Origin: Pseudomonas lini | Lineage (GTDB): Bacteria > Pseudomonadota > Gammaproteobacteria > Pseudomonadales > Pseudomonadaceae | Direction of reading: 5' to 3' | DNA length: 64,000 nt | NCBI RefSeq assembly: GCF_030812475.1 | Contig: NZ_JAUSSR010000013.1 | Span: 62,001-126,000 of the forward strand | Shown here: piece after piece, positions 16,285 to 24,682 of the stretch | Layout: the number at the start of each line of letters is the position of its first letter | How positions within the stretch are numbered: position 1 is the stretch's first letter | Program-made: the position numbers and the translations under genes | The notes under the pieces: generated by a model | Databases searched by the model: none | Told to the model about the DNA's origin: nothing | The model's input: the letters and a program-made list of their open reading frames with translations, nothing else

Positions 16285-18189
16285 TCAACCTTCTCTAACG
16301 ATAACGAGGGTGGTCTGATCTGCGCTGATGGGTTGGGTATTGCCCAGCAAATAGATGACCTTGGTCAGGTCCAGATGATTACTCAGTTCCTGCCATTGCG
16401 TTTCGCCAATTCTGGCCCGGTACGCCGGATCGTTCAGTTCGGAGCCCGGCGCACGGTGGCGTTTCATGTTGCCCAGTAAAGTAGTGACGGGGAATCTCAA
16501 CACGAATACGGCATCAAGTCCTTCCCGGTGAAACATCAACGCGTCTTCGCTGAGCAGACGGGTGGTACGATTCACGGTATAGCCGTTATGTTCCAGAACA
16601 GTGCTGAACAGGCTTCGAAGACTGGCGCCTGGAGCGTTCGTGACATATTCCGTCCATGCTTGAGGGATTTGTTTTGGATCGAAGTCGAGTCGCAGCAATG
16701 CCTCGGTCGACGGTGTGGGCAATGAAATGATGGTGTCGCTGCCGCTCAGGGTCGTGGGCAGCACAGGAAGCATCAACAACGGGTCGGCCAACTCCCGACG
16801 GGGCGCATTGACAGTGTTTCTATCTGCCCAGTGGTGAAATGTCCGACTCATCAGCGCGAGCCCATGCGCGTTGATCGGTGCGAAATGACTGGCGTGATTG
16901 AACACTGCTCTTGCAATTGCATTTGCTGAATGATTCGACAAATACTTGAAGGAACTGGCGACGTATTGAGACAGCGACATTTCAAACGGAAAGCGTCTCT
17001 CCACAGTGTTCCATCGGCCATCCTTTTTAACGGCCCACTTTGGTTGCAGCGATGGATTGTCCAACAGCATCTGTTCGAAGGCGTCATATCGCCCGGGTGA
17101 AAATCCTGGGTGTTCCAAATAGACCAGACGCGTGCCCGGCTTCATGTCTTGCGGCACAATCGAATAGTGAAGCCCGTCTATTTCTATGGATTGACCTGAT
17201 TGAGGCTGAGTGTTTTTCCCCCAGTTTCGCCACTGAGCGAAGGACAGATCCAGTGCAATCGATTCATTTGAAAGAAGCGTGTCGGCAATGATGTCTGTGT
17301 CGGGGGAGTCGCTGCTTTCTTCATCCAGGCGCCGACGTTTGCTCGGGCCGGGAGTAGGTTCATCCGTTTCGGCAGACGGTTGACGGGTAGTTGGCGGTGA
17401 ATCTCGTTGTGGGTCCGTGACGGTCTGTGCTTTTTGTCGCCAAAGTCTGGTTCCGGGAATTTGTTCGAGCAGTGCACCGGACGGGATCAACTCGCTGGCG
17501 GAGCTCGCCTGGTAGTGGCCGTCCTTGTTCTTGCGGACCAGGACGGTGCCATTTTGCATATCGACATACGACCTTTTGTACTTGTCGTAACGGATCCCGT
17601 CTATGGAGTTCTCCGCTTTTGACAGCACGGCGGCAAGATGCGCTGGAACGTACCTGAGCGGTGATGGAACAGCCTGAGCTTGTGTACCGGATCCTGCCGA
17701 TTGCCGGTCAGCGGGTTCGACACGCCAACGCAGTTGACCGTCGACTGATATCAGAAGCGGGCCTGGCATGCCTGTTGTATCGCGCAAGGGCACTTGGTAT
17801 CGACGCTCGACCCGGACATGGCCATTCTCGCCAAGGTAAGCGTAGGTATTGCCGTCCGGACTCTCGAAAAGCCCGGTATCAGTTCCGATTGGACGTAACA
17901 GATGAGTCTGATCTGCGGGCCAGGTAAGCGACCTGAGGTCGGTTGCGACCGTGCTGGAACCTGTGGCAGGTAAATCGATCACCATGACGGATGGCTGATG
18001 GGTGCTGGTGTCCGGCGAGACATCCGATAAGTGCGTGCTCGTGGTTGTATCCGTGCCCTGCACGTGTGAGTCAGGAATGCCGGTATTGAAAAGCTCTCCT
18101 GGGGTCAAGTTATCCGTATGGGGCGATCTTGTGGAAGAAGGCAGATCGGTTGAACCGGAACCAGGAACTTTCTTGGGTGGCTTGGCCAT
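16285..18189 (-). CDS. Large hypothetical protein, short member of a toxin-like paralogue pair
   Basis: The 634-residue protein has no signal peptide or membrane segment. It aligns from MAKPPKK to its end with the first 603 residues of the gene at 18485-21796 and then stops. Order: a Ser/Thr/Pro-rich, probably disordered N-terminus (1-70); two copies of a repeat of about 55 residues (roughly 103-157 and 198-252) with the pattern G...Y...V...G.Y.A...L......W; a basic stretch PGPSKRRRLDEE (281-291); then a mixed alpha/beta region containing RLDFDPKQIPQAWTEYV and VIYLLGNTQPISADQTTLVI. Repeats of this kind recall, from memory, Pseudomonas proteins labelled dermonecrotic-toxin-like, but no catalytic motif is visible. 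It is the common scaffold without the C-terminal module of its neighbour. Function unknown. Confidence 0.8.
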   Translation of the reverse strand: MAKPPKKVPGSGSTDLPSSTRSPHTDNLTPGELFNTGIPDSHVQGTDTTTSTHLSDVSPDTSTHQPSVMVIDLPATGSSTVATDLRSLTWPADQTHLLRPIGTDTGLFESPDGNTYAYLGENGHVRVERRYQVPLRDTTGMPGPLLISVDGQLRWRVEPADRQSAGSGTQAQAVPSPLRYVPAHLAAVLSKAENSIDGIRYDKYKRSYVDMQNGTVLVRKNKDGHYQASSASELIPSGALLEQIPGTRLWRQKAQTVTDPQRDSPPTTRQPSAETDEPTPGPSKRRRLDEESSDSPDTDIIADTLLSNESIALDLSFAQWRNWGKNTQPQSGQSIEIDGLHYSIVPQDMKPGTRLVYLEHPGFSPGRYDAFEQMLLDNPSLQPKWAVKKDGRWNTVERRFPFEMSLSQYVASSFKYLSNHSANAIARAVFNHASHFAPINAHGLALMSRTFHHWADRNTVNAPRRELADPLLMLPVLPTTLSGSDTIISLPTPSTEALLRLDFDPKQIPQAWTEYVTNAPGASLRSLFSTVLEHNGYTVNRTTRLLSEDALMFHREGLDAVFVLRFPVTTLLGNMKRHRAPGSELNDPAYRARIGETQWQELSNHLDLTKVIYLLGNTQPISADQTTLVIVREG

Positions 18190-18484
18190 TTTGATTTCAC
18201 TCTGAAAAAATACTGATTGAACGCTTTGACCTTGACAGCCAGGCCAAAGAGCGACGTGAACAGCATTGCCAGTCGTGCGATTGCACGATGCTTGCTTCGA
18301 AGTGAATGTTGATGAAGTAAGTTCAGGTGCGTGCGGTATATATGTCTACCAGGAAAAAACGATATAGCGTTACTGGCGGGGTAAAGGCCTCCCGGTAGGA
18401 ATCGGCTCCCACGTACCGCGGCAGTTGATCCCAGGCAACGGCCTTCATTCGCGGTACGCTCGCCCCGACTCTCTGGTGTAATGA
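18190..18484. other. Spacer between the two paralogous large genes
   Basis: The 295 bases hold the second copy of the uraH-end repeat (18409-18432). An open frame on the minus strand here lacks a ribosome site and protein-like composition. No immunity-type gene is visible. Confidence 0.5.
18409..18432. repeat. Direct repeat, copy 2 (uraH 3'-end fragment)
   Basis: Contains TACCGCGGCAGTTGATCCC, still reading Tyr-Arg-Gly-Ser-stop. It matches 16066-16089 at 23 of 24 positions; flanking sequence does not match. Confidence 0.75.
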
Positions 18485-21400
18485 TCACCTGCCCTGCGGA
18501 CGTTGAACGGCTTGCATGGCGGGTCTATTGATGGCTAACAAATAATCGCCTTTGGCCTTGGGTACGCTTTCATCTTCAACGTGCCTTGATTGTTTAAAAG
18601 TGTAAAATCCGAGGTTATTGAAAGCCGTTTCTTTATATTCTGAATAAGAATTTGTGATGATTATTTTAGCGCCCTTGTTACTCAGTGGAACGACATGTTC
18701 TTTAATATTCATCATGAAATCGCTCTCCTTTAAATACACGTTGCTGAAATGTCCACTTAGCAGAATAAGGTCGTGCTCGTTACCTTTGGGGTTGCGTAGA
18801 TTGTCCATCAAGTGCCAGCCGTTTTCATGTGAGAAATGAGTTGGCTGTGTTGCGTTTTGATGAAGGTGGCTGATGTAATTAATTTTATTCGTGTTTGCCA
18901 GTCCGTGGCTAAATAGCTTTACTGCGGATCCCTCTACTATCAGCATGTTGGAGGGGAAGTGAAGCGTGTAGGTGCCATTTTGTAACTTGTTTATCGCGAT
19001 GGTGTTGTTGGTAAGTTGGTTGCTATTTTGAGCGATATAAAATGCAGCCGCGAGCAGCGCTCGTTCATCAGCTGCACGGGGTGGGGCGCTCAAAACAAGA
19101 TCACTTCCCTGTGTTGTAGCGAGAATATGAGCTTTGGTGGGTGGAGCACTGATAATTATTTCGCCATCTTTTATTTCGGTAACAACTTCCAAGATCTCAT
19201 TAAAATAATTCCTCACCGTGTTGCGCATTTCTATCGCGTTAGCGTAAGCTCTCTGCGCCTCCGTGGATAAATCATTTGCTTTGTTTTTACCTCGGGTGGC
19301 TACCTCGATCCCAATAAACTTCTTGGCGTCTTGTTTGTTATTGAATCGTATGAGTAAGTCGCTGTCAAAATTAAAGTTGTACTGCTTGCCCAATTCGATC
19401 AGATCATTTTTGATGAAGTCAATGTAATATTTTACCCGATCTGGCTGATTGATCATTTCCTTTTGAGTCCATGAAATCAACGGGTTTATATCATTCAGTA
19501 TTATGGCTCCGTCGAATCCGACGGCTCTGGCGAAGTTTGAATAAAAGCCTGATCCTGCCATGGGTTCTATTATTCGTTGAATGACCGGTTCGCCATTTGA
19601 CTTTTGATTGACAAGGTCTGCGATCAGTCCACCGTTGAGGTTATGTACTTCCCCAGTCACGTTACCTGGTACTTTAAAAAAAGGTAGGGCATGGATGTCG
19701 ATTTTCATTGCCATCTGGGTGTACATTGCTATTTTTTGACTGATATTTCCAGCGTTGGTGGCAGTTTTCGGTAGTACAGACTGATCAAGAGTAGTTTGGT
19801 GGTGGGGCAGCAAGTCTCCCTCTATAATGAATGGGTAATGAGGGTTTTTTTTGATCCACGTGCTTTTTTTAGCCCTGAACTTCGTTGCATGTCTGGAATG
19901 AATTAACGCGAAAGGCTGAATCGTGCCTCCTTCTGCCGGTTGCCAGCGCCCGTTCCACACGGTGTCTGAATCGGATTGCGTCCTGGAGCTTCTAATGACG
20001 GATATCGCTTCTTTGCCTGTTTCAGGCAAATCGACTTCGCCCTTGAGCCATATGACCTCGTTTTGGCGATGTGCGGCAATCAATGCCTTGTGCCCATCGT
20101 CGCCAATACTCGCGAGTAACTGTGGGTTATTGAGGTCTGCGGGAAAGTCGTACGTTGCGGATTGACTCGAAAGATCAAGTTTGATGAAGTATATCTGGTG
20201 TGAGCGTCGGAATATCAACACATCAACCGGGTGATCGGGGGGCGGGGGGAAGACCTCATACCCGTTACGAACCAGCAAGGTCTGGAACAACCGACTCAGC
20301 CCCGGGACGTCCGGGCTTGTTTTAAATTGATTCCATTGCTGTACGAAGTGCTCGCTGTTGAAGTCCAGACGAGGCACCTTTTCGACATCAGTAGGGGACC
20401 GGAATAATAATCCATTGCCTGACACACTCTCGGTTCGGGTTACCGCCAGGAGTTGAAGGGGGTCGGTAGGTCCAGAATGCCATTCAGCGCTTCGGTTTTC
20501 CCAATATCGAAGCGTGGTTGACAGTTCTAACACTGATTGGCTGGATAGCCTTGATCCGGTGCCTTCACTGCTGTGCGTAAACAGGCGGTGGGCAACGACT
20601 GCTGACGTGATGTCACTAAAATCCTGGAAGGCGTTTGAAACTGACTGGATGACTGACCTTTCAAACATCGGCGTGCTGGACACTGTCCATTGGCTATTAT
20701 CATTACGAAAGGCAACCACGGGTTGAAGCCATGGTGTCTCAGTCAATACGCGTTCGAAGTCGTTAAAGGTATCACCCATCTCAGGGGGCTTGATGACCGC
20801 GAGGTTTTCGACATCATTGTTGAATTCATAAACCTCATAATGAAGCTCGTTGATCTTGATCGATCCAGTGCTATCGGCTGCCGGAGTTCCCCACGTCAGC
20901 CATAGATGGGGATTTGGCTCCCACGCCCTGGCCACAGATACGGGGCGTGAAGTGGCGGGTGCGGTACCGGCGGGCTGCTCAAGGCGTGGGCGCTTGCTCG
21001 GTCCCGGCTCGGAATCTTCTGGCTGCCACTGCGACGTTCCTTCGATGCGTTCAAGCACCGGTCCATACCCGTCCACATCTTTGCTGTCCCTCGCCTGGTA
21101 TTTCCCTTCCTCTATCCGCACCACCATGACGGTGGTGTTGTTAAACAGATCGACATATAGCCTCCCGGAAGAGTGTGCCCGAATCCCATCCTTATCAGGA
21201 GCTTCCAGGGTCCTGGCGTATTTATTCGGGATAATGAGCTCGTCGAGGCTTATTATTGGTCTGAGAGCCGCAACAGGCTCGTTGCCGGCTATTTCATTCG
21301 AGTGTGGACTGTGATTTTTTTTCTGCCACAGCGGTTTCCCTTCGGTTTTCGACAACGACACGGAATAGGGCGAAGCTGTCGCAATCACGTATTGCCCCTT

Positions 21401-21796
21401 GGCATTCAACTGTACGACGACATCACCGACATGTTCAATTCGAGCATACAGTGCTCCTTCGCTACTGCGTGAAAGCCCGGAGTCTCCAAGAGGCATCAGT
21501 CTGTTGTCGGGGTGCTGCCGGTATATTTTCATATCGTCAGGGAACTCAGGCGAAGAGCGTTCAGCAGTCGGCAGGTCCGTGATAATGATCGGGGGTTCGT
21601 GACCTGAATTGCTGCCTGGCGAGACGTTGGAAGAGTGCATCCCGGGTGTTGTATCTGTTCTTGGAAAATAAAAATCCGGGTGGTCGATAGCGACTCGGGA
21701 GCCGGGAAGAAAAGTGTTATCCGGGTTGGATCTTGGTGGTGTCGATGTACCGTCAGACGGATCGGAAGAAGGAGTTTTTTTCGGTGGTTTAGCCAT
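18485..21796 (-). CDS. Large toxin-like protein with C-terminal D12-class (Dam-like) methyltransferase-like module
   Basis: The 1103-residue protein starts at the ATG at 21796, matching the MAKPPKK start of its paralogue. Residues 1-603 parallel the protein at 16285-18189: disordered N-terminus, two repeats (about 103-159 and 203-260), a basic PGPSKRPRLEQ (265-275), then the mixed region ending VIRS. Residues 604-1103 are unique and encoded by clearly AT-richer DNA. Here IEPMAGSGFY (743-752) fits motif I of D12-class N6-adenine methyltransferases, ILNDINP (766-772) the following acidic motif, the stretch around 910-950 (FYIAQNSN...LHFPSN) the Dam-like N-G-R-N region, and IIITNSYSEYKE (1045-1056) the late SN-S motif. 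The catalytic DPPY, expected near LILLSGHF (1010-1017), is not present. No signal peptide. Delivery, target and activity are unknown. Confidence 0.75.
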   Translation of the reverse strand: MAKPPKKTPSSDPSDGTSTPPRSNPDNTFLPGSRVAIDHPDFYFPRTDTTPGMHSSNVSPGSNSGHEPPIIITDLPTAERSSPEFPDDMKIYRQHPDNRLMPLGDSGLSRSSEGALYARIEHVGDVVVQLNAKGQYVIATASPYSVSLSKTEGKPLWQKKNHSPHSNEIAGNEPVAALRPIISLDELIIPNKYARTLEAPDKDGIRAHSSGRLYVDLFNNTTVMVVRIEEGKYQARDSKDVDGYGPVLERIEGTSQWQPEDSEPGPSKRPRLEQPAGTAPATSRPVSVARAWEPNPHLWLTWGTPAADSTGSIKINELHYEVYEFNNDVENLAVIKPPEMGDTFNDFERVLTETPWLQPVVAFRNDNSQWTVSSTPMFERSVIQSVSNAFQDFSDITSAVVAHRLFTHSSEGTGSRLSSQSVLELSTTLRYWENRSAEWHSGPTDPLQLLAVTRTESVSGNGLLFRSPTDVEKVPRLDFNSEHFVQQWNQFKTSPDVPGLSRLFQTLLVRNGYEVFPPPPDHPVDVLIFRRSHQIYFIKLDLSSQSATYDFPADLNNPQLLASIGDDGHKALIAAHRQNEVIWLKGEVDLPETGKEAISVIRSSRTQSDSDTVWNGRWQPAEGGTIQPFALIHSRHATKFRAKKSTWIKKNPHYPFIIEGDLLPHHQTTLDQSVLPKTATNAGNISQKIAMYTQMAMKIDIHALPFFKVPGNVTGEVHNLNGGLIADLVNQKSNGEPVIQRIIEPMAGSGFYSNFARAVGFDGAIILNDINPLISWTQKEMINQPDRVKYYIDFIKNDLIELGKQYNFNFDSDLLIRFNNKQDAKKFIGIEVATRGKNKANDLSTEAQRAYANAIEMRNTVRNYFNEILEVVTEIKDGEIIISAPPTKAHILATTQGSDLVLSAPPRAADERALLAAAFYIAQNSNQLTNNTIAINKLQNGTYTLHFPSNMLIVEGSAVKLFSHGLANTNKINYISHLHQNATQPTHFSHENGWHLMDNLRNPKGNEHDLILLSGHFSNVYLKESDFMMNIKEHVVPLSNKGAKIIITNSYSEYKETAFNNLGFYTFKQSRHVEDESVPKAKGDYLLAINRPAMQAVQRPQGR

Positions 21797-22153
21797 GTGT
21801 ATTGTTCTCGAATAAAAGAAAGTATTGAAATATTGAAGATCATGATTGTCGTAAGGCCCCGCACCGAAAATCATGTTGAATTGTTAAATCCAGAATGTTC
21901 GGATTTCGTGACTAACAAGAGGTCACTCGGGTTTTGGCAGCATGGCAAAGAATAAAAAGATTAAGACATACATATATATGCTGTTATTGCCATGTGTTGC
22001 GGGGCGCGGGGGCACGCGAACAGACGCATGGACTTGGAAATCTACGGTCGGTGAACTGGGGGAGGGGCGTGACTCTGCCCTCCTGAATGATTTCGAGTGT
22101 CAGGAGGGCAGCAGAGGAGGGAAAGCAGAAGTGACGGATACAACTCGAAGGCG
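21797..22153. other. AT-rich intergenic region upstream of the large gene
   Basis: The 357 bases probably hold the promoter of the 1103-residue protein. The part from 21800 to 21990 is AT-rich. A perfect 12-base inverted repeat lies at 22075-22111. I see no supported gene. Confidence 0.5.
22075..22111. repeat. Perfect 12-base inverted repeat
   Basis: CTGCCCTCCTGA and TCAGGAGGGCAG flank a 13-base loop just downstream of the LysE-family gene. The hairpin could act as a transcript end, but no T-run follows on either strand. Confidence 0.7.
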
Positions 22154-22783
22154 TCAGTGGCTACTCAACAAGGAAGCGGCCCCCGCACCGCCGAACAACC
22201 CGGCACTGATCCGGTTGAACCAGCTTTGCCCCTTGCCACTGCGCAGGTACCGTGCCGCGCCATGCGCCCCCAGACCATAAGCCAGCTTGCACAGCAGATC
22301 CAACACCGTCCAGGTCGCGATCATCACCAGCAACTGCGGCAGGAACGGTTGTTCGGCGCTCAAGAACTGCGGCAGGAACGCGGCGAAGAACAGGATGTCT
22401 TTCGGGTTGCTGGCACCCAACACAAAGGCGCGCCCGAACAGGGCACGGAAACGCGGCACCGGCGCAGCCAGGGGGACTTCAGCGCCCACCGAGGGTTGAC
22501 GCGACTGCTGCCAGCTCTGCCAGGCGAGGTAGAACAGGTACAGCGCGCCAACGATCTTCAGGGCGCTGAACAACTGTTCCGACGCCAGCAGCAACGCGCC
22601 CAGCCCCAGCGCCGAGGCACTGAGCAAGCAGATAGAAGCAAACACGCCCCCCAGGAACGCCGGGTACGAACGGCACAAACCGTAATTCAGACTGTTGCTG
22701 ATCATCAACAGAGACAGGGGCCCCGGGATCAGGATCACCACCAGCGCAGCGCCGCTGAACAGCAGCCAGGTTTCCAGACTCAT
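22154..22783 (-). CDS. LysE family translocator
   Basis: The 209-residue inner-membrane exporter starts at the ATG at 22783 with an unusually strong GGAGGAAAG ribosome site; ten upstream in-frame residues are rejected for that reason. Six hydrophobic segments are visible. LVVILIPGPLSLLMISNSLNYG contains the conserved G-P near the first helix, and RAFVLGASNPKDILFFAAFLPQF holds the second family signature (N-P-K-x-x-x-F). The LysE/RhtB family exports amino acids or their derivatives; the substrate cannot be told. The next gene upstream on the strand is the AzgA-type permease, 64 bases away. Confidence 0.9.
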   Translation of the reverse strand: MSLETWLLFSGAALVVILIPGPLSLLMISNSLNYGLCRSYPAFLGGVFASICLLSASALGLGALLLASEQLFSALKIVGALYLFYLAWQSWQQSRQPSVGAEVPLAAPVPRFRALFGRAFVLGASNPKDILFFAAFLPQFLSAEQPFLPQLLVMIATWTVLDLLCKLAYGLGAHGAARYLRSGKGQSWFNRISAGLFGGAGAASLLSSH

Positions 22784-22847
22784 CACTTTCCTCCATTTGC
22801 ACGAAAGCCCCACCCGACGGGGTGAGGCTGGATTGATGCGTGTACGC

Positions 22848-24197
22848 TTACAAGAAAACGAACTTGGCGATGAAGATCGCGCAGAGCACCCACAGACTGA
22901 TGGAAATTTCCTTGTGCTTACCGGTGCAGGCTTTCAGCACCACATACGTGATAAAGCCCAGCGCGATGCCGTCGGCGACCGAAAAGGTCAGGGGCATCAT
23001 GATCGCGGTAACGATCGCCGGAATGCTGTCGGTCGCCTCGTCCCATTCGATGTGCGCCATACCGCCCATCATCAGCATGGCCACATAGATCAGTGCACCG
23101 GCGGTGGCATACGCGGGGATCATGCCGGCCAACGGGGCAAAAAACATTGCCGCAATAAATAGCACACCGACGGTCACTGCGGTAAGGCCCGTCCGACCAC
23201 CCGCGGCGACGCCGGCGGCACTTTCCACGTAGCTGGTGACAGGTGGAACACCGACCACGGCACCGAATACGCTGGAAGCACTGTCGGCTTTGAGGGCGCG
23301 GGAGAGGTTTTCGATCTTGCCATCAGCGTTCACCAGGCCGGCGCGCTGGGCCACGCCCATCAAGGTGCCGGCGGTATCGAACATGTGCACGAACAGGAAC
23401 GCCAGCACCACACTGATCATGCTGATGTTGAACACGCCGGCGACGTCCATGGCCATCCAGGTCGGTGCCAGGCTCGGCGGGGCCGACATGATGCCCTCGT
23501 AGTGCACCAGCCCCAGGCCCCAACCGGCCAGGGTCACGGTGATGATGCTGATGAGGATCGCGCCGAACACCTTGTGGTAGCTGAGTACGGCAATCATCAG
23601 GAAGCAGATGGCAGCCAGCAACGGACCCGGTTCGCGCAGGGAGCCGAGCTTGATCAGCGTGGCCGGGCTATCGACGACGATGCCTGCGGTTTTCAACCCG
23701 ATCAGCCCCAGAAACAGGCCCACACCGGCACCCATGGCATAGCGCAAGCTCACCGGGATGCTGTTGAGCAGCCATTCGCGAATCCGGGAGAAAGTCAGGA
23801 ACATGAACAGCACGCCGGAAACGAATACCGCGCCAAGGGCGGTTTCCCAGTTGTAGCCCATGGTGCCAACCACGGTGTAGGTGAAGAAGGCGTTCAAGCC
23901 CATGCCCGGCGCCAGGCCGACCGGCCAGTTGGCGTACAGGCCCATCAACAGGCAGCCCAGCGCGGCGGCGATACAGGTGGCGACGAACGCCGCCCCGTGA
24001 TCGATCCCGGCGTCGGCCATGATGTTGGGGTTGACGAAAATTATGTAGGCCATGGTAATGAAGGTCGTCAGACCGGCGATCAGCTCGGTCTTCACCGTGG
24101 TGCCATGCAAGCTGAGTTTGAAGATGCGCTCCAGCCAGCCGTTGCGTATCGGCGGCGAGAGTTCCAGGGTCGAGGCTTCGGATTTGCGGCTTTCCAC
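22848..24197 (-). CDS. AzgA/PbuG-type adenine/guanine/hypoxanthine permease
   Basis: The 449-residue inner-membrane symporter belongs to the AzgA branch of the NCS2-like transporters (AdeP, GhxP, PbuG). The start is GTG at 24197 with AGGAG about ten bases upstream. TELIAGLTTFITMAYIIFVN, GLAPGMGLNAFFTYTVVG, FLFVHMFDTAGTLMGVAQ and PPVTSYVESAAGVAAGGRTG are family signatures; the last two cover the substrate-binding segments. A TTGTATACAA palindrome 130 bases upstream is identical to that before puuE, linking purine-base uptake to urate degradation. Confidence 0.92.
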   Translation of the reverse strand: MESRKSEASTLELSPPIRNGWLERIFKLSLHGTTVKTELIAGLTTFITMAYIIFVNPNIMADAGIDHGAAFVATCIAAALGCLLMGLYANWPVGLAPGMGLNAFFTYTVVGTMGYNWETALGAVFVSGVLFMFLTFSRIREWLLNSIPVSLRYAMGAGVGLFLGLIGLKTAGIVVDSPATLIKLGSLREPGPLLAAICFLMIAVLSYHKVFGAILISIITVTLAGWGLGLVHYEGIMSAPPSLAPTWMAMDVAGVFNISMISVVLAFLFVHMFDTAGTLMGVAQRAGLVNADGKIENLSRALKADSASSVFGAVVGVPPVTSYVESAAGVAAGGRTGLTAVTVGVLFIAAMFFAPLAGMIPAYATAGALIYVAMLMMGGMAHIEWDEATDSIPAIVTAIMMPLTFSVADGIALGFITYVVLKACTGKHKEISISLWVLCAIFIAKFVFL

Positions 24198-24326
24198 AGC
24201 GAGTACTCCTCAAGAGTTTTATTTTTATTTCCAGGGCAGGACCCATGAGGGTGGCAGCGGCCCTTTGAGGTGCTTGCAAATATGTTGACCGCCTGGTCAA
24301 GAACTCGCACGAAGTGGATTATGCTT

Positions 24327-24336
24327 TTGTATACAA
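24327..24336. promoter_or_regulatory. Palindromic operator candidate TTGTATACAA (purine permease)
   Basis: Perfect 10-base palindrome about 130 bases upstream of the AzgA-type permease start, within an AT-rich promoter-like stretch. Identical to the site at 15386-15395. Confidence 0.6.
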
Positions 24337-24520
24337 ATAATGCAAATAATGTTTTTGATTTTGTTTAGACGAAAAGTTTGGTGATTGGGATATATGCGCG
24401 CCTGGCGGGGTTCGCCGGCTAGCCGGTTCGCTCCCACAGGAGATTGGTGGAGGAAGTAGATTTTGGGCGGCGAGGGCGCAGGTTTCAGGCGGCGAGCGCG
24501 GCCTGAGGGGGGCAGAAGCG

Positions 24521-24552
24521 AATAAACCGGCGCATGAGCCGGTTTATTTTTG
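24521..24552. terminator. Intrinsic terminator
   Basis: AATAAACCGGC/GCCGGTTTATT stem with a six-base loop and T-run on the plus strand; the A-rich 5' arm gives a T-run on the minus strand too. It probably ends the glutaredoxin-gene transcript, reading from the right. Confidence 0.8.
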
Positions 24553-24580
24553 TCTGAAGATTGCGGTGTTTGTGCCGGCC

Positions 24581-24658
24581 TCTTCGCTGGCAAGCCAGCT
24601 CCTACAGGATTGGGTGAGCGCCACCGTTCAGTGTAGGAGCCGGCTTGCCGGCGAAGGC
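24581..24658. repeat. Two REP elements, outward-facing
   Basis: TTCGCTGGCAAGCCAGCTCC and TGTAGGAGCCGGCTTGCCGG flank a short spacer downstream of the glutaredoxin-like gene. A decayed single element precedes at about 24412-24440. Confidence 0.8.
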
Positions 24659-24682
24659 GTCCTCAAGGACACCGCAAAACCA

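Noticed and set aside
18105..18488. Possible immunity gene between the two large paralogues
   Set aside because: The frame overlaps the paralogue start and the repeat scar, starts without a ribosome site and has no protein-like pattern.
16086..22153. Prophage or integrative island
   Set aside because: Only two large genes lie here; no integrase, phage structural gene, tRNA or transposase is seen. The short direct repeat supports a smaller recombination event only.
21942..22280. Plus-strand frame of 112 residues upstream of the large gene
   Set aside because: It crosses into the 3' end of the LysE-family gene in antisense and has no ribosome site.
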